Positions 29,332-38,117 are shown, counted from the first letter of the stretch. The stretch is DNA of 64,000 nucleotides from Rhodococcus opacus (GCF_012396235.1 NZ_JAAXPA010000017.1:62001-126000); one strand, 5' to 3'. The notes: generated by a model not told the origin, from the letters alone. Numbers and translations: made by a program.

Positions 29332-31514
29332 ATACCGTCGCGAGTCCGGAACGGCGACGCCGATCCGGTAACCGCCCTCCGGCCGGTGTCCGGCCGGCCG
29401 AGCCGAGGTTCCGCGCGGACATCGAGGGTCTACGCGCCGTCGCCGTGCTGGCCGTGGTCCTCTTTCACGCGGGCGTGCCCGGAATCGACGGAGGGTTCGT
29501 CGGTGTCGACATCTTCTTCGTCGTCTCGGGGTTTCTCATCACCGGCCTGCTGTGGCGGAACGTCGCCAGCACCGGCCGTGTGCGGTTGGCCGAGTTCTAC
29601 GGTGCCCGGGCCCGCCGGTTGCTGCCCGCCGGGTGCATCGTGCTGGTGGCCACTGCGATCGGCTCGGCCCTGCTCCTGCCCCCTCTGCAGGCCCGCGCGG
29701 TCCTCGGCGACGGGATCGCCAGTGCGCTCTACGTCGGTAACTACCGGTTCGCGCTGCACGGCACCGACTACCTGGCCGCCGACGCACCCCCGTCACCGTT
29801 CCAGCACTACTGGTCGCTCGGCGTGGAAGAGCAGTTCTACCTGCTGTGGCCGGCGCTGATCATCGGGGTCGCCTGGCTCGTCCGGCGCAGGACACGGCGC
29901 CTCGACGCGGACGAAACACCGTCGACGACCCCGTACCTTGTAGTTCTCGCCGTGGTCGCCGCAGTGTCGTTCGCGGTCTCGCTCGACTGGACCCGGACCC
30001 TGCCGCCGTGGGCGTTCTTCTCGTTGCCCGCCCGCGGCTGGGAACTGGCCGCAGGCGGGTTGGTCGCCCTGTCGGTTCGGCACTGGCAGCGGCTGCCGTC
30101 GGTGGTCGCCGCCGCAGCCGGATGGACGGGTTTCGCACTGATCGTGGTCGCCTGTTTCCGACTCGGCGAGACGACGCCCTACCCCGGAACCGCCGCGCTG
30201 GTTCCGGTCGTCGGCACGGTACTAGTGATCGGGGCGGGGTGTGCCACACCCCGGCTGGGGGTCGGTCGGAGCCTGTCGCTGCCGCCGATGCGGGCGGTCG
30301 GTCGGGTGTCCTATTCCTGGTACCTGTGGCACTGGCCGGTACTGCTGCTCGCGCCGATCGTGCTCGGCCGCTCGCTCGACCTGACCGATCGTCTGGCGAT
30401 GGTCATGGTGTCCGCGGGTCTGGCCGGACTGACACTGGTCCTGGTCGAGAATCCCGTCCGCTTCGCTGCTCCGCTGCGTCGTTCGGCCTCGCGCAGCCTC
30501 GTACTCGGCGGCGCCGTCACCGCCATCGCAGTGTGTGCGGCACTGGTGCTGCTGATCGCGCGGCCGGTTCCGGTCGGACACGGAGCCGCGGCCACAGCCC
30601 TCACCGTCTCTGCGCCGGCCGAATCGGCGCCTCCCACAGTCGATCCGCGCGACGCGGCGGTGCACGACATGACCGCGCAGGTGCAGGCAGCGGTCGCGGA
30701 ATCGGCAGAGCTGCAAGCGGTCCCGTCGAATCTTTCTCCACCGCTCGCCGACGCGCCGGCAGACAAGCCGGAGGTGTTCGTCAACGGCTGTGTGCGGTCG
30801 TGGCTCGAAGTGGGTCAGGGCGAGTGCGCGTCGGGGGACGTGGCGTCTCCGACGACGGTGGCGCTGGTCGGCGATTCGCATGCCGCGATGTGGGCCCCGG
30901 CATTCGAATCGGCCGCCCAGCAGAATCATTGGCGGCTCGAGACGATGGGCAAGGTCACCTGCCCGCTTCTCGACCTCCCACTCACCAGCCCCTACCTCGG
31001 GCGGGAATACACCGAGTGCGAGCAGTGGCGCGGCGAGATCGTCGATCGGCTGCGGACCGAACGGCCCCGGTTGGTGGTGCTGAGCATGTCCCGGCGATAC
31101 GGCGCCGATTTCGGTTTCACCGTCTACGGTCAGGCCTGGCTCGACAGCCTGACCCGCCTGGTCACGGAACTGCGGGCCACGGGTGCGGCCGTCCTCGTCC
31201 TCGGACCGATCCCGGATCCGCAGTCGACCGTACCGACGTGCCTGTCCGCCCACCTGGACGACGCGACCGCCTGCTCGCCGCCACGGCCGGTCGCGGTGAA
31301 CGACGCCGGCGTCGTGGCCGAGGCGGTGGCCACCGCGGCAGGCGGCGGACGGTACGCCGACCTCACCGCCCTGTTCTGCACCACCGAGCGCTGCCCCGTC
31401 ATCGTCGGCAACGACCTCGTGTACCGCGACGACAATCACCTGACTCTCGAACACGCTCAGGCACTCTCGCCCGTCGTCGCCGCGCTGGCCGACCGCGCAC
31501 TCGCACCGGGCTGA
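29328..31514 (+). CDS. Membrane O-acyltransferase (acyltransferase 3 - SGNH fusion)
   Basis: The 728-residue protein has an OafA/YrhL-like layout: a charged N-terminus, then an acyltransferase-3 domain of about 10 membrane helices with RADIEGLRAVAVLAVVLFHA (catalytic His) and GVDIFFVVSGFLITGLL, a linker near residues 420-480, and an extracytoplasmic SGNH domain with VALVGDSHAAMWAP (nucleophile Ser, about residue 515) and the DDNHLTLEHA Asp/His pair near residue 702. It would move an acyl group from the cytoplasm to a cell-surface glycan; the target is unknown. The start is a GTG overlapping a 7-codon mini-ORF. Confidence 0.88.
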   Translation: MNTVASPERRRRSGNRPPAGVRPAEPRFRADIEGLRAVAVLAVVLFHAGVPGIDGGFVGVDIFFVVSGFLITGLLWRNVASTGRVRLAEFYGARARRLLPAGCIVLVATAIGSALLLPPLQARAVLGDGIASALYVGNYRFALHGTDYLAADAPPSPFQHYWSLGVEEQFYLLWPALIIGVAWLVRRRTRRLDADETPSTTPYLVVLAVVAAVSFAVSLDWTRTLPPWAFFSLPARGWELAAGGLVALSVRHWQRLPSVVAAAAGWTGFALIVVACFRLGETTPYPGTAALVPVVGTVLVIGAGCATPRLGVGRSLSLPPMRAVGRVSYSWYLWHWPVLLLAPIVLGRSLDLTDRLAMVMVSAGLAGLTLVLVENPVRFAAPLRRSASRSLVLGGAVTAIAVCAALVLLIARPVPVGHGAAATALTVSAPAESAPPTVDPRDAAVHDMTAQVQAAVAESAELQAVPSNLSPPLADAPADKPEVFVNGCVRSWLEVGQGECASGDVASPTTVALVGDSHAAMWAPAFESAAQQNHWRLETMGKVTCPLLDLPLTSPYLGREYTECEQWRGEIVDRLRTERPRLVVLSMSRRYGADFGFTVYGQAWLDSLTRLVTELRATGAAVLVLGPIPDPQSTVPTCLSAHLDDATACSPPRPVAVNDAGVVAEAVATAAGGGRYADLTALFCTTERCPVIVGNDLVYRDDNHLTLEHAQALSPVVAALADRALAPG

Positions 31515-31613
31515 GCGGTAGCGAAGGTTCCTGCCGCCAATTCCGGTTCGGGTGTCACATTCGGTTCGTGGCCGGTGTCTCATGCCGAGAGCACGACAAC
31601 CGGAGGAGGAATC

Positions 31614-32192
31614 ATGGCCGGCACTACCCGGATCCCGAAGGCCGAGCTGACCGGCATCTACGGCGCGATCGTCAAGCGGATGTACCGCAAGATGCTCGGC
31701 GAGGTGGCCGAGCCGGTCGAGGTCGCGTGGCACAACCGGAAGGTGCTGAACTTCAGCTTCAGCGTCGGTCGCCAGGCGCAGAAGTGGGATCGGTGTGACG
31801 CGAACCTGAAGTCGTTTGCCCACATGGCGGTGGCAGGCCTGGTCGGCTGCAGCTTCTGCCTGGACTTCGGCTACTTCCAAGCCCACAACGAGGGGCTCGA
31901 TCTGACCAAGGCACGCGAAGTACCCCGCTGGCGCCAGTCGGACGTGTTCACGCGGCTGGAGCGGGACGTGCTCGAGTACGCCGAAGCGATGACCCTGACC
32001 CCGCCGACGGTCACCGACGAAATGTCGGCCAGGCTGCTCGACGCGCTCGGCCCGGCCGCGCTGGTGGAACTGACCGCGTTCATCGCGCTGGCGAACTTCG
32101 CGACCCGCACCAACACCGCGTTCGGCATCGAATCACAGGGCTTCGCGACGGCGTGTGGCCTGAAGCCCCTCGCCGCACCCTCGACGACATGA
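31614..32192 (+). CDS. Carboxymuconolactone decarboxylase (AhpD-like) family protein
   Basis: The 192-residue protein has an AhpD/CMD-type helical domain with the redox-type CxxC motif LVGCSFCLDFGYFQAHNEG at about residues 77-95 and the helix LVELTAFIALANFATRTNTAFGI. Such proteins act as peroxidase partners or decarboxylases; with the CxxC and no aromatic-degradation genes nearby, a redox role is more likely. The ATG at 31614 has an excellent GGAGGAGG site. It converges on the DUF3224 gene. Confidence 0.78.
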   Translation: MAGTTRIPKAELTGIYGAIVKRMYRKMLGEVAEPVEVAWHNRKVLNFSFSVGRQAQKWDRCDANLKSFAHMAVAGLVGCSFCLDFGYFQAHNEGLDLTKAREVPRWRQSDVFTRLERDVLEYAEAMTLTPPTVTDEMSARLLDALGPAALVELTAFIALANFATRTNTAFGIESQGFATACGLKPLAAPSTT

Positions 32193-32230
32193 CGGCCGCC
32201 GGGCGCGAAGACACGATCGACGACGAAGGC

Positions 32231-32671
32231 TCATCCGATGTCGTACGACAGAACGAATTCGTAGCCGCTGTCGCCGGGGCCCGCGATGGACAGGTCCGCG
32301 CTGCCGCGTAGGTCGATCAGACCGCCGGTGCCCATACCCGGCACCACCTCGATCCGTGCCGACACCGAACCCTGGTCCTGGCTGCCGATGTGCTGGAACA
32401 CGCACGTTCCGTCGTGCCCGCCGATCGAGCCCTCGAAGCGTTCGAGGCCGAGCACCGGCGCGGCATCGGCCTTGTATGCGATCAGGTAGACCACCGTGCT
32501 CGTTCCGTCGATGTCCCCGGAGTACGAGTACGAGACGGTCGCTCGGTTGGCACCGCGAGTGGGGTAATAGGTGTCGCCGGCGGTCGTACCTTCGCCGTCG
32601 ATGTCGACGATCACCGATTCCGACCACGACGCGATGGAGAACTTGCCACGTGCAGTGTGTGAGTAGCTCAT
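32231..32671 (-). CDS. DUF3224 family protein
   Basis: A 146-residue cytoplasmic protein of the DUF3224 family, a small beta-barrel: ARGKFSIASWSES, SYSYSGDIDGTSTVVYLIAYK, VLGLERFEGSIGGHDGTCVFQH and VVPGMGTGGLIDLRGSADLSI. Function is unknown; relatives are often near regulators or stress genes. I chose the ATG at 32671 because the longer reading overlaps the divergent AraC regulator. TAGAGT lies eight bases upstream. The AraC regulator 65 bases away may control it. Confidence 0.75.
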   Translation of the reverse strand: MSYSHTARGKFSIASWSESVIVDIDGEGTTAGDTYYPTRGANRATVSYSYSGDIDGTSTVVYLIAYKADAAPVLGLERFEGSIGGHDGTCVFQHIGSQDQGSVSARIEVVPGMGTGGLIDLRGSADLSIAGPGDSGYEFVLSYDIG

Positions 32672-32724
32672 GACACGTGACTCTAGGTACGCGGCAGTAT
32701 GGCGTTCTTGAACATTCGCGACAC

Positions 32725-32730
32725 TAGGAT
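32725..32730 (+). promoter_or_regulatory. -10 element TAGGAT for the AraC-family gene (leaderless)
   Basis: TAGGAT, exactly 6 bases, then ATG at 32737. Confidence 0.6.
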
Positions 32731-32736
32731 GAGCGA

Positions 32737-33537
32737 ATGCCGACCGTGCCAGGACATCCCGAGGCGATCGTCCACCCGACGGCCGCCGCACCGGGGTTCG
32801 AGGTCGAACGGGTCGCTCCCCGAGAGGCTTTGGCCGAGTTCGTCGACTACCACTGGCTGGTGAGGTGGTCGGTGCCGCAGCCCCATCGTCAGCAGGTGGT
32901 GCCCCAGCCCCGCGTACATGTCGCTGCCGAGGACGGACAGTTGCTGGTGCACGGGATTTCCCGGTCGCCGTTCTACCGAACGCTGACCGGGAACGGCCAC
33001 GTCCTGGGAGCTGCCTTCCACGCCGGCGGGTTCCGGCCTCTGCTGAGGGGCAGCGTCGGCGCGATCTCGGGAACCGTCCAGCCCGGCCGGGATCTGCTCG
33101 CCGGTGACGATCGCCCGGTCGCGGAGCGAATTCTGACCGGCACGGACAGCGCGGAGATGATCGACGCCTTCGAGCGATACCTTCTTCACACCGATCCCGT
33201 TCCGGATCCCACGGGTCGGGAGATCACAGCCCTGGTGGGCGACGCCCAGCGCCGCCGCGACATCGTCCGGGCAGACCAGCTCGCCGCACATGCCGGCTGC
33301 AGCCTGCGCACCCTGCAACGGCTGTTCACCGAGTACGTGGGCATCGGCCCGAAGTGGGTGATCCAGCGATTCCGCATCCTCGACGCGGCCGGCGTCGCCC
33401 ACTCGGGCGAGAGGATCGACTGGTCTGCGCTGGCCTACGAACTGGGGTTCAGCGACCAGGCGCACCTGACCCGTGTCTTCACTCACGTGGTCGGGACACC
33501 ACCGGCCACCTATCAGCGCACGCACGGCCTGCTGTAG
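32737..33537 (+). CDS. AraC-family transcriptional regulator
   Basis: A 266-residue regulator. The N-terminal ~150 residues form a DUF6597-like sensor domain (LAEFVDYHWLVRW, VVPQPRVHVAAEDGQLLVHG, GAAFHAGGFRPLLRGSVGAIS). The C-terminal part has the two AraC helix-turn-helix motifs (ADQLAAHAGCSLRTLQRLFTEYVGIGPKWVIQRFR, then DWSALAYELGFSDQAHLTRVFTHVVGTPPATYQR). Ligand unknown. It is divergent from the DUF3224 gene and probably regulates it and itself. A 14-base palindrome (AGCCCGGCCGGGCT, 33536-33549) overlaps its stop codon and may end transcription. Confidence 0.85.
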   Translation: MPTVPGHPEAIVHPTAAAPGFEVERVAPREALAEFVDYHWLVRWSVPQPHRQQVVPQPRVHVAAEDGQLLVHGISRSPFYRTLTGNGHVLGAAFHAGGFRPLLRGSVGAISGTVQPGRDLLAGDDRPVAERILTGTDSAEMIDAFERYLLHTDPVPDPTGREITALVGDAQRRRDIVRADQLAAHAGCSLRTLQRLFTEYVGIGPKWVIQRFRILDAAGVAHSGERIDWSALAYELGFSDQAHLTRVFTHVVGTPPATYQRTHGLL

Positions 33538-33553
33538 CCCGGCCGGGCTCGAC

Positions 33554-33766
33554 TCAGTTCGCGAAGCCGAGCCCCCGCTCCGCGAGTTCCTCCTCGAGGA
33601 TTCGGATCGCCTTCGGTCCGACGCCGTGGATCTTCGACAGCTCCTTGGCGGTGACCGTCGTCAGTTGGTCGAAACGCGTATAGCCGTGAGACGCGAGCTC
33701 ACGACGGGAGACCTTCCCCATGCTCGCCGGAAACTCCGTATGGCCTGCGGTGTCGGAAGTCGACAT
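33554..33766 (-). CDS. Small helix-hairpin-helix protein
   Basis: A 70-residue protein with one helix-hairpin-helix domain: the second half reads YTRFDQLTTVTAKELSKIHGVGPKAIRILEEELAERGL, resembling the RNA polymerase alpha C-terminal/HhH fold that contacts DNA without base specificity. Function is unknown. The start ATG at 33766 lies 11 bases after the stop of the XRE-cupin gene, so they probably form one transcript. Confidence 0.65.
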   Translation of the reverse strand: MSTSDTAGHTEFPASMGKVSRRELASHGYTRFDQLTTVTAKELSKIHGVGPKAIRILEEELAERGLGFAN

Positions 33767-33777
33767 GCCTGTCCTCT

Positions 33778-34359
33778 CTACTCGTTGTGATCGGCGTGCA
33801 GGTGGGCACGCTCCCCGTCGTGGTCGAAGATCGTGAGGATCTCCACGGGACCGTCGTGGGCGCCGATGGAGTGCGGCACCATGGTCGAGAACTCCGCTGC
33901 GGCACCCGCTTCGATCAGTATGGTTCGCTCACCGAGCTGCAGGCGGGCTGTCCCCGACAGCACCGTGAACCACTCGTGGCCCGGGTGCACACTCACATGC
34001 TCCGGGCCCGCGGGCCGATCGGAGGTGATGCGCATCTTCGCCACGGTCGCTCCGTGGAGCGCGCGTTCGCGGGACAGGAGCCAGATCGTCAGACCTCGCG
34101 TGTGTTCGGGCTGCGGCCGGATCACCACATCCTCGTCCTCGACGGACTCGACGAGCTGATCGAGCGTGGTGCCGAGGGCCCGCGCGATGGGAACCAGTTG
34201 GTCGAGGGCGATCCTGCGGTGGCCGGTTTCGATGCGGCTGAGGGTGGACGGACTGAGAAAGCAGCGCGCAGCGAGCACGTCCAGTGACCAGCCGCGGGCC
34301 AGCCGAAGGCCTCGGATGCGTTGACGGATCACGCTGTCCAACCCGACTTCTTGCGTCAT
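33778..34359 (-). CDS. XRE-family regulator with C-terminal cupin domain
   Basis: The 193-residue protein has an N-terminal helix-turn-helix (IRGLRLARGWSLDVLAARCFLSPSTLSRIETGHRRI, about residues 14-49) and a C-terminal cupin barrel (HVSVHPGHEWFTVLSGTARLQLG, then FSTMVPHSIGAHDGPVEIL). Proteins of this type sense a small molecule through the cupin and repress neighbouring genes. It is divergent from the methyltransferase, with both -10 elements in the 47-base gap. I chose the ATG at 34359; sequence upstream is antisense to the methyltransferase. Confidence 0.85.
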   Translation of the reverse strand: MTQEVGLDSVIRQRIRGLRLARGWSLDVLAARCFLSPSTLSRIETGHRRIALDQLVPIARALGTTLDQLVESVEDEDVVIRPQPEHTRGLTIWLLSRERALHGATVAKMRITSDRPAGPEHVSVHPGHEWFTVLSGTARLQLGERTILIEAGAAAEFSTMVPHSIGAHDGPVEILTIFDHDGERAHLHADHNE

Positions 34360-34366
34360 AGGCAAG

Positions 34367-34372
34367 AGTGTA
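34367..34372 (-). promoter_or_regulatory. -10 element TACACT for the XRE-cupin gene (leaderless)
   Basis: TACACT on the minus strand, 7 bases, then ATG at 34359. Confidence 0.5.
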
Positions 34373-34394
34373 TGCGTATCGCGCAGAATGTGGC

Positions 34395-34400
34395 TAGCCT
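34395..34400 (+). promoter_or_regulatory. -10 element TAGCCT for the methyltransferase (leaderless)
   Basis: TAGCCT, exactly 6 bases, then ATG at 34407. Confidence 0.65.
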
Positions 34401-34406
34401 GGAGTA

Positions 34407-35258
34407 ATGACACAGCATTCTCATCACCACTCCCCTCACCACGGCGGGCACACCCGGGACCACGAGGCGGCGCTGGCGGATCTACTGGACCTCGACGCCG
34501 AGGTTTTCGGCTCCTGCCTCGACCCGGTGGCCGAATGGGTCGGACAGCGCACCGGAGAGACCACGCACCGGGTCGTCGACGTGGGGGCCGGAACGGGCGT
34601 CGGCAGCCTGACCCTTGCTCGACAATTCCCCGCGGCCGAGGTGATCGCGATCGACAGGTCGGAGGTGATGCTCGAGCGCCTCCGCACGGCCGCGAACGGG
34701 TGGGGACTGGCCGGCCGATTGAGCGTCGTGCACGCCGATCTGGATGTCGCCTGGCCGGCAGTCGACGCGGCGGACGTCGTGTGGGCGGCGTCCTCGTTGC
34801 ACGAGGTCGCCGATCCCGACCGGGTGCTCCGTGCCATGTACGGTGCGCTGAACACCGACGGCGTGCTGGTGGTCGTCGAGATGGACGCGCTGCCGCGCCT
34901 GCTGCCGGACGACCTCGGCCTGGGCCGCCCGGGCCTGGAGTCGCGCTGCCACGAAGCCTTGGCGCGGTTGGACTGGAACTCACACCCGAACTGGCGGGCC
35001 CACGTGGAGCGGGCCGGTTTCGTGGACGTCGAGGAGCGCAGTTTCACCAGCGAGGCAACCCCGGCCCCGCGAAGCACCGGACGCTACGCACAGAATTTTC
35101 TGCGCCGCATCCGCTCCGCGCTCGACAGGCAACTTGCCGCCGACGACCGCACCACCCTCGATCGCCTTCTCTCGGAAGACAACCCCGACAGCGTCCTGCA
35201 CCGCGGGGACCTGACGGTCCGGGGCAGCCGGACCGTCTGGATTGCCCGCCGCCCCTGA
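34407..35258 (+). CDS. SAM-dependent methyltransferase with His-rich N-terminus
   Basis: A 283-residue class I methyltransferase. The SAM motif is RVVDVGAGTGVGSLTLARQF (about residues 55-74), followed by AIDRSEVMLERLR, DVVWAASSLHEVADPDRVLR and a C-terminal substrate region. The N-terminus (MTQHSHHHSPHHGGH) has eight His in 15 residues and could bind metal. Substrate unknown. It is divergent from the XRE-cupin regulator, its likely controller. Confidence 0.8.
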   Translation: MTQHSHHHSPHHGGHTRDHEAALADLLDLDAEVFGSCLDPVAEWVGQRTGETTHRVVDVGAGTGVGSLTLARQFPAAEVIAIDRSEVMLERLRTAANGWGLAGRLSVVHADLDVAWPAVDAADVVWAASSLHEVADPDRVLRAMYGALNTDGVLVVVEMDALPRLLPDDLGLGRPGLESRCHEALARLDWNSHPNWRAHVERAGFVDVEERSFTSEATPAPRSTGRYAQNFLRRIRSALDRQLAADDRTTLDRLLSEDNPDSVLHRGDLTVRGSRTVWIARRP

Positions 35259-35418
35259 ACCCCCCGGAGGGAGTGCGAAGCTCCCCCACGCCGCCCCGGC
35301 CTCGGGGAACCGTTCACGTGGAGGTGGCGAGTTGTGGTGGCATCCGACCACTCGGTGGCGCTGGGAGCGGACCACGATTGTTCGGTCTATTTTCCGGTTC
35401 CGTCTCGGACCGATTCAG

Positions 35419-35424
35419 TAGACT
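35419..35424 (+). promoter_or_regulatory. -10 element TAGACT for the AbiEi-like gene (leaderless)
   Basis: TAGACT, exactly 6 bases, then GTG at 35431. The 172 bases upstream contain two weak hairpins (GGGAG/CTCCC near 35272 and GTGGT/ACCAC near 35333). Confidence 0.65.
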
Positions 35425-35430
35425 GGCGAT

Positions 35431-36552
35431 GTGCCGAATCAGGAAAACGCCGAATTCGCAGGTAGCGAGCCGAAGGTGCCGTTTCCCAAGCCGGAACGCG
35501 ATATCGATCTCTACCGCCGGGCGATCGCCACCCTCCAGGCCGCACTCCCCCACGGCTGGACCTTGACGTCCGGAAAGTCCCGCTCCCTCGCCGACGCGCC
35601 GGAACGACTGCTGGTCGGCGCGCCCAACGGCGAGGTCGCGTCCTTCTCCGTCATCCCCGCCCGAGGAGTGCTCGCGGGCGACGCCGCCCGGTTCGCCGAC
35701 GGACTGTCCGGATCCGATCGCGGATTCGTCTGTGCCCGTTACCTTTCCGAGCCGGTTCGTCGCCAACTCGACGCCAGGGGTCTCTCCTACGCCGATGCGA
35801 CGGGCAACACCTCCCTTGCCGCGGACCGGCCCGCGATCTGGGTACGCGACCGGGGCGCGGACGCCGACCCATGGCGCGGCCCGGGCCGTCCGGCCGCACA
35901 GCTGACCGGCGATCCTGCCGCCCGGGTCGTGCGTGCCCTCGCCGATCATTCGGGTCAGCTGACGGTCCCCCAACTCGTCCGGCTGTCCGGCGCGTCCACC
36001 GGCGCGACCTATCGGGTGGTCGAAACCCTCGAAGAACGCGATCTGCTCGAACGATTCCCCCGCGGTCCCATCACCAGCGTCCGGTGGCAGCCGATGCTGC
36101 GCGCCTGGAGCAGCGACTCCAGTTTCAAGGACTGCCCCACCGTCGGCTACTTCGCACCCGAGGGGGTGCAGTCGTTCGTCGCGAAACTCGCGAAGGTCTC
36201 CGGCCACCTCTACGCGGTGACCGGGTCACTCGCCGCCGCGGCATTCGTCGAATACGCGCCGGCGCATCAGATCCAGATCTACGCCGACCACGGCGAGGCG
36301 CTGGCCGGCGCACTCGAGCTACGCCCCGTCGATCAGGGCGCCAACGTCCTCGTCGCCACTCCCCGATCGGCTGCGGTCTTCGAGCGCACCCTCTTCCGCG
36401 ACAACGTCCGTCTGGTCGCCCCCGCGCAGGCCTTCGCGGATCTTCTCGCCGGCACCGGTCGCCATCCGCAGGAGGCGGAGCACCTCCTCGACTGGATGAC
36501 CGAGAACGTGACCGAATGGAGAACGGCCCTCGGCGCACCGACGATTACCTGA
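35431..36552 (+). CDS. Winged-helix protein resembling AbiEi-type antitoxins
   Basis: A 373-residue protein I recognise only by pattern. The first ~150 residues contain ARYLSEPVRRQLDARGLSYADATGNTSLAA, which resembles the AbiEi family box (a domain next to a DxxGN motif). It is followed by a winged helix (VVRALADHSGQLTVPQLVRLSGASTGATYRVVETLEERDLLER) and a C-terminal region (YAVTGSLAAAAFVEYAPAHQI, QGANVLVATPRSAAVFER). AbiEi proteins are type IV antitoxins that repress their own operons, but no AbiEii-type nucleotidyltransferase toxin adjoins it. It may be a solitary DNA-binding regulator. It has a leaderless promoter. Confidence 0.5.
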   Translation: MPNQENAEFAGSEPKVPFPKPERDIDLYRRAIATLQAALPHGWTLTSGKSRSLADAPERLLVGAPNGEVASFSVIPARGVLAGDAARFADGLSGSDRGFVCARYLSEPVRRQLDARGLSYADATGNTSLAADRPAIWVRDRGADADPWRGPGRPAAQLTGDPAARVVRALADHSGQLTVPQLVRLSGASTGATYRVVETLEERDLLERFPRGPITSVRWQPMLRAWSSDSSFKDCPTVGYFAPEGVQSFVAKLAKVSGHLYAVTGSLAAAAFVEYAPAHQIQIYADHGEALAGALELRPVDQGANVLVATPRSAAVFERTLFRDNVRLVAPAQAFADLLAGTGRHPQEAEHLLDWMTENVTEWRTALGAPTIT

Positions 36553-36735
36553 CGGATCGCACGCCGGGAGCGAAAACGACCCGAGTGTGCGCAACACGAC
36601 CACGCCACGCCGCGCGTGATGGCGCGCACAAGCGCGCTCGGGTAGCAGGATGTACATCTTGTGGCCTCACCGAGCGAATCGGAACGGGCCTGACGGAAGT
36701 CGCAATCCGTTCGTGAAACGAATAGAGGTACTTGC

Positions 36736-37899
36736 ATGTCCATGGGAGTCGGGCTCAGGATCGGCAGTGTCGTGTCCACCGCCGTGGTGGCGTCGAACGA
36801 TCCAGGATCCCCGGATCCGGTCGTCATCGTCCGGGACACCGTCCTGCACATGTGCCCGGACGGCACCGCAATTCTCGGCGGATCGGCGCCGCACACGATC
36901 GGCGAAACCCACACCGTGTCGGGGTTCCTTCCCCGCGTCGGCGACCCGGCCGGTGTCGCGGTAGGCGACGGATCGCGGTACCGCGCCGAAGACCTGGTCG
37001 CCGGCGCGATGCGATGCCTGCTCCGGGAGTGCGAACCTCTCCCCGACCACGGCGGCCGGACCGGCGGCGCCCCCGACATCATGGCCACCTACCCCACCCG
37101 CTGGGACTCGGCCGCCGTCGCGGCGCTGCGCGACGCGCTGGACTACGCCGACATGTCCTACCTGTCCCTCGTCTCGGACGCCGAAGCGGCCGCGGCCTGG
37201 TTCGAATCCGAGATCGCGGAGCGTCCCGGGCAATTGGTCGGCATCTATCACGTCGACGACACCGGCGCGACTGTCGCGCTGATCCGCTCGGGTGTCGAGG
37301 CAGGCAAGGCGTTCCGCTTCTCCTCGGGGGGCTCCCCCACGGCCCAGATCGCCACCGCGCTCGGTGCGTTCGGCTGGCTGCCCAGCAACCTCGATGCCGT
37401 GGTCGTGACGGGCGACGGGCTGATCGCGCGGGACTCCGCGACCATTCACGGGTTCGCGACCACGGTCGGTGAGAAGTTCGGTGTGCGTTGTGTCGTCGGC
37501 CCCGGCCCCGAGCAGACCGCAGCGCTCGGTGCCGCCATCCGCGCCGCCGGGTTCAACCCGACCACCCACAAGGTCACCCCGATCGGCCTGCCGCCGTCGT
37601 ACGACGTCACCGAGGTGATCGACGCCGTCGTCGGCGAGCCGGTGCCCTCGACCTCGACAACCCCGAGCCGGCCGGCGACGCGCACGCACAACCCGGCGTC
37701 GGCCGCAGCGGTCGGCGCGTCCCCCGCCCGGGTGTCGGGCGGAACGGCCGTGGCGACACCGCCGGAACCTCGCGCCGTCGCGCAGGCCGGGGACGAATCC
37801 ACCGCCGACTCGACGTCCCGGGCGTCCTGGCTCGTCGCCGCGGTGGTCGGGCTGGCTCTCGTGCTGGTGGCGATCGTCTTCGTGCTGTTCGTCCTCTGA
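36736..37899 (+). CDS. Hsp70/actin-fold protein with a C-terminal membrane anchor
   Basis: A 387-residue protein of unknown function. Residues about 1-290 resemble an Hsp70-type ATPase fold (MSMGVGLRIGSVVSTAVVAS, HVDDTGATVALIRSG as phosphate-type loops, and LDAVVVTGDGLIAR, VVGPGPEQTAALGAAI). No substrate-binding domain follows; instead there is a Pro/Ser/Ala-rich linker and one membrane helix at the end (SWLVAAVVGLALVLVAIVFVLFVL). It is preceded by AGAGG before ATG 36736 and by 183 bases with a long imperfect hairpin (ACCCGAG at 36579 pairing with CTCGGGT at 36637) and a 10-base palindrome GATGTACATC at 36649-36658. Confidence 0.55.
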   Translation: MSMGVGLRIGSVVSTAVVASNDPGSPDPVVIVRDTVLHMCPDGTAILGGSAPHTIGETHTVSGFLPRVGDPAGVAVGDGSRYRAEDLVAGAMRCLLRECEPLPDHGGRTGGAPDIMATYPTRWDSAAVAALRDALDYADMSYLSLVSDAEAAAAWFESEIAERPGQLVGIYHVDDTGATVALIRSGVEAGKAFRFSSGGSPTAQIATALGAFGWLPSNLDAVVVTGDGLIARDSATIHGFATTVGEKFGVRCVVGPGPEQTAALGAAIRAAGFNPTTHKVTPIGLPPSYDVTEVIDAVVGEPVPSTSTTPSRPATRTHNPASAAAVGASPARVSGGTAVATPPEPRAVAQAGDESTADSTSRASWLVAAVVGLALVLVAIVFVLFVL

Positions 37900-38105
37900 A
37901 TGCCTGCCTCCCTCCCCTCATCGGTGCAGCGGTGGGGTGAGGCGGGACCGATCGTGACGATGAAACATTGGTGACAGTGGGTGGTTCGTGCTGAGCCGGG
38001 TACCGCTAATTCGTGAATCAACGGTGTTCCGTCAGGGGCTGATTCAGAACATGAGGTTGATGACACAGGTCGGCACGGCGTTCGCTCGACGGCTGCGCGA
38101 CCGCA

Positions 38106-38111
38106 TAACCT
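38106..38111 (+). promoter_or_regulatory. -10 element TAACCT for the jetABC operon (leaderless)
   Basis: TAACCT, exactly 6 bases, then GTG at 38118. The 218-base region upstream also contains TGAATCA (38014), TGATTCA (38040) and, just inside the gene, TGAATCA (38123), possible repeats of an operator site. Confidence 0.6.
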
Positions 38112-38117
38112 GTCACG

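Noticed and set aside
33536-33549. AGCCCGGCCGGGCT as an operator
   Set aside because: It overlaps the AraC gene stop between convergent genes, so a terminator role is more likely, and the stem has no loop to judge.
36649-36658. GATGTACATC palindrome as a regulatory operator
   Set aside because: A 10-base palindrome alone is weak and no repeat of it was seen elsewhere.
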